Part shown: in pieces, positions 11,413 to 22,651 of the stretch
Layout: each line of letters begins with the position of its first letter
Numbering within the stretch: the first letter of the stretch is position 1
Assembly (NCBI RefSeq): GCF_030272615.1
Contig: NC_081408.1
Coordinates: 622,232,476-622,296,475 of the forward strand
Direction: 5' to 3'
Length of the DNA: 64,000 nucleotides
Source: Cryptomeria japonica
Taxonomy: Eukaryota > Streptophyta > Pinopsida > Cupressales > Cupressaceae
Notes under the pieces: model-generated
Seen by the model: the letters and a program-made list of their open reading frames with translations, nothing else
Told to the model about the DNA's origin: nothing
Databases searched by the model: none
Translations under genes and position numbers: made by a program

Positions 11413-12446
11413 TAATAGGACCCAGAGGCAACTAAGAGGGGGGGGGTGAATCAGTTGTGTATTCATTTCAACCCAATTAAGACTTAACCAAACTTAATGC
11501 ATAATACCGATAAACCAAACTTAATGTCGGTAGACAATTTAACAATTAATAATAGTACCAATAAAGTTTAATGCATGAAACAAAAAGAAAAATAACATCC
11601 ATAACACATAACACAAATATTTGTACGTGGAAACCCTATAAGGGGGAAAACCATGGTGGGAAACCTTACCCACAATCAAATGATACTACTGCTGATAGTA
11701 TGTGTGTACAATATGGGGTCTGCACATGCAGAAAGGCAAACTTCCTAGAGCTCACTGCTCAATCACAAAATGAGAGTCACACTGACTACAATTGGATGGT
11801 TAAATTCAATGATAATGTACTGCTCAAAATAGCATCTTCATATGCTATATTCAATATCGGTTAAGCTCTGATTGTCTTCTTCATACCTTCCTTGAATCTT
11901 CAAATGATGTGTGTGTGTATAGGTCTACTTATATTTGCATATACCTTATTACAATCCTTTTCACACCTTCTCTATATAATCTCACATATGAGATCTTACA
12001 TATATACCAAAACCTAAGACCAAATGTGTAGGTTGACTTACAAAGAATATTACAATTAAATCAATTTACAAATGAATCAATATGTGATGCATCATGTCGG
12101 CTCAATACATTTACAATAATAACAAATCATCTCCATAATGTGTCATGATGATTTGGAATAGATAATGCTTGTCGGTCCATAACTTAGTCCTATTTGCCGA
12201 TAACAACAAATATGCAAACTCGATCAGACCATTAACCAAATCACCAAAACCAAGTGTCCAAACAATGTCTTCGACATAACCAAGTAATCTCCAGATGATA
12301 ACAGATCATCCTCAGTGCCGATGAACAAGATATCGATGACTGTGCATAAGTCACTGAACATGCTAGTGAACATAGCGAAAGATCTCCAGAAGGATAAGTG
12401 TTGACATCAATGACAAAACCAATGCAACATATCCATAATACCAACA
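11413..12446 (-). repeat. C1 LTR
   Basis: 1,034 bases. On the minus strand it starts TGTTGGTATTATGG and ends GGTCCTATTA before the PBS. Near its 3' end is GATTCACCCCCCCCCTCTTAG, a C-run shared with other copia-type LTRs here. A central block about 11620-11690 (GTGGAAACCCTATAAGGGGG, then CCATGGTGGGAAACC) is the copia LTR motif found in all families of the window. The partner LTR is outside the window. Confidence 0.83.
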
Positions 12447-13487
12447 CGAGACTTGCTCAATCCTTGAAACTACACTTTTTATGCACTTCGCACTGCCTAA
12501 ACCTGCTTCATGTCCTGATTTAAGGGAAAGATAGGGGCGTGGTGCCCTTGTCCCTATCCTATCTTGGGACCCCTTATTTCAAACTATGCATTGAACTTTT
12601 CAATTAAAGTGGGAAAAACTCCCTTGTGTCAGCCTATGACAAAAAATCAACCTATTAACCCTAATTGATGAATATATAAGTTGCATTTTCCCTCCTATTT
12701 GCATAAGATGAAAATTGGCATAAGTTCGAATACATGAGATCATGCATTCAAGCCTTCAAGAGCATTCAAGCATTTATTTAAATCATTGAGCATTCTCAAG
12801 TCTCCCTTCAAGGCTAGGTGTTACATTCAAGTCAAGGATTTAACCATTGAAGAGGAGATCCCTTTCAACATTCAATTCCATACAAGAAAATCTACATACA
12901 TTTCTATCACAACCTCCCTTGAGGTGAATTACATTTCAATCTTTCATTTACATTTAATTGCAAGTACTTTCTTTCATCATTTGGTTAATTCCAAAATTGG
13001 GGTTTGACCTTAAGGCAAACCCCCAATCCCAACCTCTTTTCCTCTCTTTTCTATGTGTAGGTTGCAAGTACACAACTATATTTGCAGATTTGGACTCCAT
13101 TTACAGAGGTAAAAAAACCTTTTCATTTCATGGATTTTTCGGAGGACCGTGTGCACTTTCGACACGGTCCTGATAACTTTTCCTAAATTCATAGGGAAGC
13201 TTCGTCTCGATGTACTATAGCCAAATCCAGGTGCACATCTTCATCCCATGCTTCTATTTCAAGTTATAATTAGTTCTTTGCTACTTTTACACTTGGTCTC
13301 AAAACACATAATTCAATCATTTTCCATTCTAAAAGAGGGGTTAGCTTGTCATTTCTAACTCATTATCAATTCACTTAGTATTCAATCTCTCTCCCTAGAT
13401 ATTGTATCTACTGAATTCCCCCCTCTTTTAAATGCAATGTGCATGAGGTGATTGAAGGGAAAGCCACAGTGAAAATTTCATCTCTCC
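12447..13487. other. Unassigned non-coding stretch, possible gypsy LTR/leader
   Basis: No coding domain recognised. A plus-strand TATA-like ATATATAAG lies at about 12668-12678, followed by pyrimidine-rich sequence and a GTGTAGGTTGCAAGTA block near 13055, which together look like the promoter and R/U5 part of a plus-strand LTR. I cannot find its ends or a partner. Confidence 0.35.
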
Positions 13488-13875
13488 TTGGAAGGAAGAA
13501 AATTTGTCCTCTCGATCTCTCCATCATTCAATTTTCCCTACATTACACCTTCATTGAGACATCTTAGATTTTTTGGTTGTGATATATATGCACATGTGTC
13601 AAATGAGAAGAGAACAATGTTGGAGAGCAAGGAAATGAAATGTATCTTAATCAGATACAATTATGGTGTAAAAGGATACAAGGTTTGGGGCCATGTTTCA
13701 CAAAAGGTGATGCATAATATAAGTGCTAATTGAAGAGAAAGTAACCCTCTTATTACATTACAACTAGAACAAACTAAAAAATAAGATGTGATTTAACTTC
13801 CTTCTATGTCAGAAAAATTTGAATCAAGATCCCTAGATATACAATAATTTGAGGAGAGATCATCTACCTCTAAAT
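13488..13875 (+). pseudogene. Copia C2 integrase C-terminus, left half
   Basis: Plus-strand copia relic. It reads SLRHLRFFGCDIYAHV, EKRTMLESKEMKCILI and YNYGVKGYKVW, the integrase C-terminal region. After a stop and a frameshift near 13733 the frame resumes with LQLEQTKK and SSTSKLL up to the TAAAT target site. A-outer inserted here; the right half resumes at 27187. Nothing of C2 upstream of about 13500 is recognised. Confidence 0.75.
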
Positions 13876-14745
13876 TATTAGATGCTAGGACAGTCCCAAA
13901 GACACCGAGAGGAGGGGGGGGGGGGGGGGAATCAGTGTCTAACTGGTAGATGAAAGATTTAAACTTATTTGCAACTTTACAACCCAAATTAATATATCAA
14001 TAAATAAATAATAATGCAGTAAAGAGAAATAAAAGTATAACCATCAATGCACACCATAACACAAATATTTTTGGCGAGGAAACCCGATAGGAGAAAAACC
14101 TCGATGGGATTTGTGACCCACAATATTTACTCATTGGCCAATATGAATAAATATCACTTGTACAATAGGGTCCTACACATGCAGGAAGGCCAACAGCCTA
14201 GAGCTCACTGCTCAATACAAAAATGGAGTCCCACTGACTATAATTGGATGGTTAAATTCAATAATAATGTACTGCTCAAAATAGCATGTGCAATGTTGGA
14301 TTCAGTATCGGTTTAAGCTTTGTCGGATACCTCTGCCATAAACCTTGCTTCACCCTACTTTTCTCTTATTCATTCATAGGATAATTACATCAAAATGCAT
14401 ATACAGTTCATTTTCTATCATAACCTATCACATCCCATATATCGCTTCCTTACATTACCTAATTACATTGTTACATCTTAAAATGACCTATAAGATCTCA
14501 TACATATATGAGTCTTTACAATACATCATGTCGGCTATACAAATATAATATTACAATACAAAATAATATTATTTCAAGTTGGCTTAGAGTGTCGGTATAA
14601 TTTGTTGTCGGTGTGAATAAACTTGTAGTGCCTGTCGGTGCCGGTAGATGATGTCTATTGCCGGTGTAACCTGTGAACCACGTTACTACTTGATCGCCAT
14701 CAATGACAACATCAACTATTCTCATCTGAGTGTATAATACCAACA
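13876..14745 (-). repeat. A-outer 3' LTR
   Basis: 870 bases. On the plus strand it begins TATTAGATGCTAGGACAGTC (the TG end mutated to TA) and ends ATAATACCAACA. It contains a run of 16 G at about 13914-13929, the block GAGGAAACCCGATAGGAG, and two TGTCGG-rich patches near 14530-14660. It matches the LTR at 26296-27181 along its length. Confidence 0.92.
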
Positions 14746-14763
14746 ATCTCCCCCTTTGGCATT
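14746..14763 (-). promoter_or_regulatory. A-outer polypurine tract
   Basis: The minus strand reads TGCCAAAGGGGGAGATT directly against the 3' LTR, the primer for plus-strand DNA. A second, nearly identical tract (GATGCCAAAGGGGGAGTAG) lies about 140 bases inside, near 14890-14905. Confidence 0.9.
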
Positions 14764-14944
14764 GATGGAAACACTCATGAGAAAAATCCAAAAACTGATA
14801 TCCAAAAATGAAGTCCAAGAATGGATCCAAAATAGAGAGTTCTCCTCCTGAGCAAATGATCCCTTCTATACATTTTTCTCATACACTACTCCCCCTTTGG
14901 CATCAATGACAAAGAATGTCAAAAGAATCAAAGAATTTCAAAAT

Positions 14945-16049
14945 TTACCTAGAAACCTGTAACCGGTTATGTACAATCTGAAAAATGTCTGCCAAAATCA
15001 AGTTAAGACCATGCAAAAACTTAGTACTGTCATAAATTATAGTCTCTATCTGTTGGATCATCCTGATCAGATAATGCATATGTTGCTCCGGTGATCTTTC
15101 TCCTTGAATAGTCGCTTTAGACAGTTCATTCTAGTGTGTTAATAAGTTGTCCAGTCTAGGACCAAGCTTGTTCTTCAACTCCCGAGTTTTCATTCTTAGC
15201 CTTGCTTTCTCCCTTTCCAATTTCTCATTCTTCTCTTCACAGATTGTCATTTCCTGATCCAATACTAAAGTAAGTTATGAAGAACCAATTATATCATCAG
15301 CTATATCATCAATTTCCTTTTGTGTTTTCCTTATTTCCTCATCAATATCCCCGGTTAGATGGTGAGGCTTACATGCTTCCCTGTACAACTCTTTGTATTC
15401 CAAAATGGTGTAATTTAGTGCTGATAACAAAGAATCAATCTTCCCTATACAATCTTTAATTGTCATATCAAAGAATTCATTTTTCTCCTTATTCACTCAT
15501 TCCTTAACGATCTCTTCATTTATTTTATCCATAGTCTGAATGTTAGAAGCAATGAATTTGGACAATGTGTCCAATTTTCCTATAGATCCATCAATATGAT
15601 CAACTTTACATGCCGATGCAATCATTTGCAAAATTAGTAAAGTATCATCATTGGCCTTAAATGCTAAGGCATTGCATTCTATAATCCTCTTTATTGAATC
15701 TAAAAGTACATCTGTAACATTTGTTGGTCTATAATCCATAGTATAGGTGCTAGGCGGAGTGCTTGGTTTTGCAATTGGTTTCTTTTCTTCTCTAGATGTC
15801 TATACAGTTACCTTGACCAATTCCTCTTCCTTGTCCTCAACCTTACTTTCATTCTTACTTTCTATCTTACTATATGTCGGTTGTCCATGCCCTATACCTG
15901 TTCCCGTTTCTTCTTCTGCTGGTATTTCAGTGTTAAGCTGAGTATCATCAAGGATGGATTCTGATTTCTTAACTTCAGTTGTTTCCTTGTCCATTATAAT
16001 ATTAAAATCGTGAGTGTCCACATTCATGGTAAAAAGAATGTCTAACTCC
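14945..16049 (-). pseudogene. A-outer ORF2, C-terminal part
   Basis: Continues ORF2 below the A-inner insertion. It starts with ILFTMNVDTHDFNIIMDKET, matching VLYTMDVDTQKIDIMVDKDT in A-plus. It then runs through the acidic, Lys/Glu-rich spacer, TNVTDVLLDSIKRII, a coiled coil and the end QIV...RLQVSR with TAA at 14945-14947. Several stops are present. No enzyme motif is seen. Confidence 0.8.
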
Positions 16050-16054
16050 AGATC

Positions 16055-16870
16055 TGTTAGAATCAATGACAGTCCCAAAGACATTGAGAGGGGGGGGTGA
16101 ATCAATGTCTAACCGTCTAATAGAATATTTATACTTATTCAAAACTTTGCATCCCAAAACAGTGTACTAGTAAATAAGAATTAATGCACCAAATAAGAAT
16201 AATAGAGATGACATAGAGAACACACCATAACATAAGATATTTAACAAGGAAACTCGATGTAGGAAAAACCTCGGTGGGATTTGTGACCCACAATATTCAC
16301 TCACTGGCCAATGAATAAATATTACTTACATGAGGGGCCTGCACATGTAGGAAGGCCAACAGCCTAGAGCTCACTACTCAACTACAAAATAGAAGACTCG
16401 CTGACTTACAAAATGGATGATTAAATCCAATACAATGTACTACTCAAATTAGCATCAACTATGCCAGGTTCAGTATAGGTTTAAGCTCAGTCTATAACAA
16501 AAACCTTGTTGTCCTTATACAAAATTCTTATATCAATTTTGTAGCATATCATTCCTCTTTCATGCCATACATCACACTACTAAATGACCTGCAAGACTTC
16601 AAAAATATATGAGTCTTTTACAATATACCAAGTCAGCTTACAAAAAGATAATTATATTACAATAAAAGATATTTCCATGTCGGCTTGAGTGTCGGTATAC
16701 TATTGCCGGTGTAATCTGATGCCAGTGAAGGTGTCTATTGGTGCCAGTGCATGCTGGTGTATGTAGAAATATTAATGCCGATGAATGCCATTCGATTGCC
16801 TATCAGTTTGTCAATCAGTTTGCCATCAATGAAAACACAACCATTCTCATAAGAGTGTAGAATGCCAACA
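16055..16870 (-). repeat. A-inner 3' LTR
   Basis: 816 bases, TGTTAGAATCAATGACAGTC to AGAATGCCAACA on the plus strand. It includes the GAGGGGGGGGTGAATCAATG block and GGAAACTCGATGTAGG (minus-strand TTTCC motif). It pairs with 21851-22646. Confidence 0.92.
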
Positions 16871-16888
16871 ATATCCCTCTTTGGCATT
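16871..16888 (-). promoter_or_regulatory. A-inner polypurine tract
   Basis: Minus strand TGCCAAAGAGGGATAT against the LTR, with one A interrupting the G run. The inner tract near 17010-17025 (TGCCAAAGGGGGAGTAG) is intact. Confidence 0.85.
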
Positions 16889-17074
16889 GATGGCAACACT
16901 CATGAGAAAAATCCAAAACTATTATCCAAAATTTGATATCCAAAAAGATGTGCTCCCCCTGAGCAAATGATCTCCACTAAAAATCTTAAAGATGCATTTT
17001 TCTCCCTTACTACTCCCCCTTTGGCATCAATGACAAAGGATGTCATAAATGATCAAAAAAAGGGTACCAAGATG

Positions 17075-20000
17075 TTACCTCAAAGTTTGTAATTGGTTGG
17101 TTACAATCTGAAAAATGTCTGCCAAAACCAAATTCAAACTCTATATGAAGTTGTTGTTGTTGGTAAGAACTGCCTCAGTCTACTGGATCATACCAGTGAG
17201 ATAGTGCACTTGGTGCTCCGGTGATCTTTCTCCCTAAATTGTAGCCTTAGATAATTCTTCCCTTCATGTAATAAGACTGTCCAATGTTGGACCAATCTTA
17301 CATTTTAGTTCTCGGGCCTTAGACCTTATCTTTTCTTTTTCTTTTTCAAGTTTCTCCAATTTTTCTTCAAAAACTATCATTTCCTGCTCAAAAACTGACA
17401 TAAGACCAGAAGAGCCTATCATATTGTCTGATATGTCATCAATTTATTTCTGTGTCTTCTCAATCTCCTTATCAATATCCTCAGTTAGTTGGTGTGGTTT
17501 ACATGTTTCTTTGTACAACTCCTTATACTCCAAAATTGTAGAATTAAGTATCGGTAATAATGTATTCAGGTGATCGGTATAATTCTTTATTGTGTTTTCA
17601 AAGAATGCATTTTTCTCTTTATCAACTCTTTCCTTTATTGTATCCTCATTGACCTTTTCTATTGTTATACACTATCAGCAATAGATTTGAACAATGTGTC
17701 CAATTTACCTAAAGAATCTTTAACATGGTCTACCAGACAGTTAGGTGCAATCATTTTCAAAATGGGTAGAGTGTTGTCAATTGCCTTATATGCCAATACA
17801 TTACAATTTGTTATCCTTTTAATAGAATCCAACAAAACTTCAGTAATATTGGTCAGTCTGAATTCACCTGTAGATGTGCCTAGTGCCATAGATGTCGGAC
17901 CAATTACCTTTATTATATCCTTCTGATTGCCTTCTAGTGGATCTATTTGAGTTTGAATTTCTATTGTAGATGGTTTCTCAATATGTGTAATTGTCGGTTG
18001 AGCGGTCTCAACATGAGCTTCTACCTCAGGTTGTTTTCCAGGTGTCAGTTGCTCAGTGTGTTCCGATTGCTCAGTTTCCTAAGTATCAACAATTTTTACC
18101 AGTGGCTCAATTTCATTGCTTTCCTTATGAATTTACTGTACTTTATCCACTTGTACCTCTGCAGTCTCAATATCCATCACTATATTTACATTTTGTGCAT
18201 CTACATTCATTGTAAATGGTATCTCTGATTCAGGATTTGTATCATCAGTCATGCCTTCTGCACCTATGACTGGAGGATCAGTTTCATGGACCCGTGAAGT
18301 AGAGGTTAGAGGAGGGGTGTCCTATACTAGTGGAGGGATGTTATCAGTTGTCTTGATAGAAGGTACACCACCTACCTTACCTTTCCCTTTATCCTTTTGA
18401 TATACTTTGAATGACTTTTCTACTTTCTTCTTATTTATTTCCTCTTGTTTTTCTTTCTCCACAAAAAATATATCCCACTGATCAGCAGTCTCATCAGCAA
18501 TCTCTTTCACTCATACTGCCATCAAGCTCACTTGTCGGTGACCACTGACAAAAATGGACCGGTTTGCTTCAGATATCAATTCATCAATTTCTTCTCTTGA
18601 ATTAACAGGATGTACATCTAGAAGTTTTTCAATTTTTAGTTTCTTATCTAGCTGCATTACTGCTATCCTTTTTGCTTCCAATATTTTATAAATTTCATTT
18701 GGTAAATCATCCACAACTTCAATCAAAACTTTCTTATATATTTCCAAGTGTAAAATAATGCTTTCCTCAATACTCTGCCTGCCAGAATCATTAAATGTAT
18801 TATACAATTTATGCACATTAGTCAAATTGCCATCGTCAGTTATTTCATTCAATAAATCATTCAAAGAAGGGATAACCAGTTGTTGTTTCTTCTTTGGTGT
18901 TCACTTCTTGGGTGGTTCCCTTATTGCTTGTTGTTTCTTTCTCAAGGTCCTTGTTCTCTTAGGTGAAGGAGAGGGTACCAGTGAAGGTTTTTTCTTCCTT
19001 TCCACTCTTTTTAACTCAACAACCTTACTACTATCACTGACAGAAGATGTCTCAACTGGTGAAATGTGTGCCTTTGGTTGAATTCCTTCAAGATCACTAG
19101 TAGATATGCCACTAAGGTTCATGACATTTTCTTTGATTTCCTTTACTTTCTTGGAAGAATCTCTTATGTATTTTTCTCTTCTCTTTCTCTTCTTCAACAG
19201 ATTTACATCACTCTCAATGGTCTCAGCACTACCAAAGAATTTTTCTGATGGTTCTCTCGGTGCATCCAATAAAGCTTTAGCATATGTCTCTAGAATAGTA
19301 AGATCTACTTCATATCCCATCTCGGTGACCCAAATAGTCCTAGAGAGTATTGCCTCCATCCATGTCTCATCTCTTTTGATAACAAAACAAATTTATTTGT
19401 CATATTTATCTACTATACTCTGTGGTAACCTTTCTCTATCTCTCATCTTAGCTTTGAAAGTCTTGAAATACTCAGAAATGTTATTTTCACAGTCTGATCC
19501 AATACCGGTGAAGGCTTCCAAAATTTGCTTACCTACCGGGATGTCATATGCAAAGTCTTTGTGACCAATACTGGGTATTTCCTTAACAAAGTACAACATC
19601 AAACATACCAATAGATTTCCAAAATGGAATGTGCCTTTCTTGTCTCCTTTAATATTTTTCAAGTTATCAATAAGCTCATCTTTCAACCAGTCACAAACAT
19701 CAATCATTGCATTGTTGTTTACCATCTCATAAGCATTGTGTATACAGAGACTAGAAATAGAATTTAGCCTATTTGCATGAGTGGCCTTGTATCCTAGCAC
19801 CATACTTACAAATCTCACATTTGCATCCTTTATATCATTCTCTAAGTGATCTACTGACAGATGTTTCTCTAGTTAGGCTTGTCACCATTTGTTAGGAATC
19901 TTCTTTGTCTTATCAGGTCTACTACCAGATGAGGGTAAACCTGTAACTGCCCTAATTGCTTATTTGGTAATTTTGCAAATTGATTCCAGCCATATGAACT

Positions 20001-20365
20001 CTCCATTAACTCTACTTAACACAAGTCTGATGAGCTCCTTAGGGAATACAGGGATGTTCAAAATATCAACAAAAACCTAAGGTTTCCACAATCTTGTGAT
20101 CCAGTTTAATAACTCCTTGCTCATCAGTTATAACCTCATCATACATTTTCTTCAAGTCCTCAGATCCTAGATCATCTATATTGCAATGTATTTAAATCCT
20201 AGGGTCTTCAACAAATTCTACACCTTTAGGAATTTTCAAAAATGCCCCAACAGAGTCATCTTGTTTAGAAATTTTGGGAATTATCTTAAACACAAGCCTA
20301 GGTCTCTTAATTTTCTTGAAAATGGTAGGGTTTGTAATAAACTCAAGATTAGAAGAAGAGGCCAT
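17075..20365 (-). pseudogene. A-inner ORF2, unknown protein
   Basis: Runs from ATG at 20365 (MASSSN...) to TAA at 17075-17077, about 1,097 codons in length but with stops and at least two indels. Order: N-terminal conserved region with SISSLCIHNAYEM, CDWLKDEL, GTFHFGNLLVCLML and IGHKDFAYDIPVGKQ; charged middle with KKRKRREKYIRDSSKKVKEI and a SPSPKRTRTLRKKQ basic patch; EEIDELISEANRSIF and WDIFFVEKEK; then C-terminal coiled coils (TNITEVLLDSIKRI). Function unknown. Stops such as GTATGA (CGA in sister copies) fit C-to-T decay. Confidence 0.8.
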
Positions 20366-20669
20366 TGAAAAATACCTTTTACTGTTTGAAAATATTCTGA
20401 ATATCTGAAGAAATTACTTCGCACCTTCGCCTTGAATGCCTTTGCTCATTTTTCACGCTCTCTGATAATTTGGATGTTTGGTGAGTCAAAAATGAGGGAA
20501 ATCCAATGATTTATAATAACATATCTTACACCAACTACATTAAATGCTCGTTGGTTAATTGAAAACTTAACACATCTGTTGGCAAAGAAGAAATCCATCT
20601 TCTCACCATCAACCGAGGGTAATCTGCATGATTTTCAACTTGTTGCAATACCCCCCAAAGGGTTACTTC
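20366..20669 (-). promoter_or_regulatory. A-inner ORF1-ORF2 spacer, possible internal leader
   Basis: Non-coding in all three copies. On the minus strand it holds a TATA-like TTATAAATCATTGG at about 20500-20515 and ends with GTAAAAGGTATTTTTCAATG at the ORF2 start. The AAAGGTATTT string is kept in all copies. Promoter function is a guess. Confidence 0.35.
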
Positions 20670-21790
20670 TTAGTTGGATGAAGAATCTCCTGTCGGTGGA
20701 GAGTTACTATGTTCTACCGGTACAGAGATGGTTTCATCAACTTTCTAGTCTCTTTTCTTAATCCATTGTTTAGAAAACTCTTGATTTACTTCTTCTACCT
20801 TATCTTTGTCTTTCAAACTGGATCCTTTATTTTTAGCTGGTGAAGTCTTGCTTCTACAAAAAAATGTAATATGTCCAATCTTGTTACAAGCATAACAAGT
20901 TACATTATTCCTCTGAATAGCTTTTTCATATCCTACGCTAGTTTGTGTTCTGCATTGATTAGATAAGTGCCCAAATCTTCCACAAACATAGCATTTCACA
21001 TTCATTCTGCAATTTTCTGAATTGTGACCAATTTTGTTGCATTTGGAACATTGACCGGTGGGTGCATTAATATTCTGATTATTTCTAAATCTACACTGAT
21101 TTTCTCTATAACCAAATTTGTTGCAATTAAAGCATTTCCCATTAAACTTATAAGCATTAGGTTGTCTTACTAGTTTGTTCTGATCTTCATTGTTTGCAGT
21201 ACCGAAACTTTCTCCAACTTCAAATCCAAGTCCATTAGTATCTCCATTTGGCTTCTGACTCTTCAGCATGTCATCAAGCTCCTTTGAACTTTTCTTGAAT
21301 TTATCTTTGTGTTTATTTGTAGTAACCAACTCATTTTCTAGAATTCCCATTTGTCTCATAAGCTCACTTTTATCATGTTATATGTGAATCAGATCTGTCT
21401 TCAACATCTCATTTTCATGACTAAGTCTCAGATTTTCATTTCTAGCATCATTAAGTCTCCTAGTCAAGTTTTCTTCATTCTTTTTCCTGTCTTCAATATC
21501 TTTACATAACCTCATAGTCATATCTTGCATTTCATTCTTCATATTGTTGTTTTCTTGTCTCAACTTGTTTGCAATTTCTCTAAGAGTTTCTTTTTCATCA
21601 TCATTATGCATCTTTTCATGAAGTTCATTTCTTTTATTTTGTGCTATAGCAAATTTCTCCTGAAGTCCTTTATTGAATTCCTAGGTAGTCCTTAGATCAT
21701 CTTCAAGTTTGATATTCTTTAATTTCTCTGCATCAAAATCTTCAAGAGCTCCTTCCAACTATTTTCTTAAGTTCTCAATTTGTACCAGTG
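20670..21790 (-). pseudogene. A-inner ORF1, coiled coil plus four CCHC knuckles
   Basis: Gag-like protein. The start Met of the other copies is Ile here. A long coiled coil (LRQENNNMKNEMQDMTMRLC ... KKNEENLTRRL) is followed by four knuckles: CFNCNKFGYRENQC (His to Tyr), CSKCNKIGHNSENC, CYVCGRFGHLSNQC and CYACNKIGHITFFC. It ends DSSSN with TAA at 20670-20672. Stops at Gln positions (LRK*LEG, TT*EF, HI*HD) are TAG, TAG, TAA where A-outer has Gln. No copia gag N-terminal domain is visible. Confidence 0.82.
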
Positions 21791-21835
21791 TTAGAATCTT
21801 CCTCAAGTTGTTAGGCTTTTTCAAATAGAGGACCA

Positions 21836-21848
21836 GGCTCTGATACCA
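21836..21848 (-). promoter_or_regulatory. A-inner primer-binding site
   Basis: Minus strand TGGTATCAGAGCC, two bases from the LTR end, matching initiator-Met tRNA. Followed by GGTCCTCTATTTG and a leader like that of C1. Confidence 0.93.
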
Positions 21849-21850
21849 AT

Positions 21851-22646
21851 TGTTAGAATCAATGACAGTCCCAAAGACACTGAGAGGGGGTGGGTGAATC
21901 AATGTCTAACCGGTTAACATAATATTTATACTTATTCAAAACTTTGCATCCCAAAATAGTGTACCAGTAAATAAGAATTAATGTAGCAAATAAGAATAAT
22001 AGAGACAACATAGATAACACATCATAACACAAGATATTTAACGAGGAAACCCGGTGTGGGAAAAACCTCGGTGGGATTTGTGACCCACAATATTCACTCA
22101 CTGGCCAATGAATAAATATTACTTACATGAGGGGTCTTCACATGTAGGAAGGCCAACAACCTAGAGCTCACTGCTCAACTACAAAATAGAAGTCTCACTG
22201 ACTTACAAAATGGATGATTAAATCCAATACAATGTACTGCTCAAATCAACATCAAATATGCCAAGTTCAGTACCAGTTTAATCTCAGTCTATAACAAAAA
22301 CCTTGTTGTCCTTATACAAAATTCTTCTATCAATTTCACATCATATCATTCCTCTTTCATACCATACATCACACTAATAAATGACCTACAAGACTTCATA
22401 CATATATGAGTCTTTTACAATATACCAAGTTGACTTACAAAAAGATAATTTATTACAATAAAAGATATTTCCATGTCGGCTTGAGTGCTGGTATACTGTT
22501 GTCAATGTAATCTAAATACCGATGAATGGTGTCGGTGCATGTCGATGCATGTAGAAATCTTAATGTCGATGAATGCCAGTCAGTTGCCTATCAGTTTGCC
22601 ATCAATGACAATACAACCATTCTCATAAGAGTGTAGAATGCCAACA
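21851..22646 (-). repeat. A-inner 5' LTR
   Basis: 796 bases, TGTTAGAATCAATGACAGTC to AGAATGCCAACA on the plus strand. It has GAGAGGGGGTGGGTGAATC and GAGGAAACCCGGTGTGGGAA. It abuts the PBS on its left and the GGATC target on its right. Confidence 0.92.
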
Positions 22647-22651
22647 GGATC

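Larger units (their letters stand above)
8375..12446 (-). mobile_element. Ty1/copia LTR retrotransposon C1 (partial)
   Basis: Minus-strand copia element with 5' LTR (12446 to 11413), PBS, then gag-PR-IN-RT in copia order. It is cut off at 8375 by the G1 insertion; the remaining RT and RNase H would lie left of the window. The coding region is mostly one frame from the Met at 11355 to about 8620, with a few stops. Gag start, LTR tail and leader match C4 at 55566-62014, so the two are one family. Confidence 0.88.
16055..22646 (-). mobile_element. Pol-less LTR element A-inner
   Basis: Complete minus-strand copy of 6,592 bases inserted in ORF2 of A-outer. LTRs are 16055-16870 and 21851-22646. 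The flanking target is AGATC (16050-16054) versus GGATC (22647-22651), one mismatch. It has PBS, two PPT-like tracts, ORF1 and ORF2 in the same order as the other two copies, and no pol domains. Length agrees with A-plus (6,608 bases). Confidence 0.93.
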
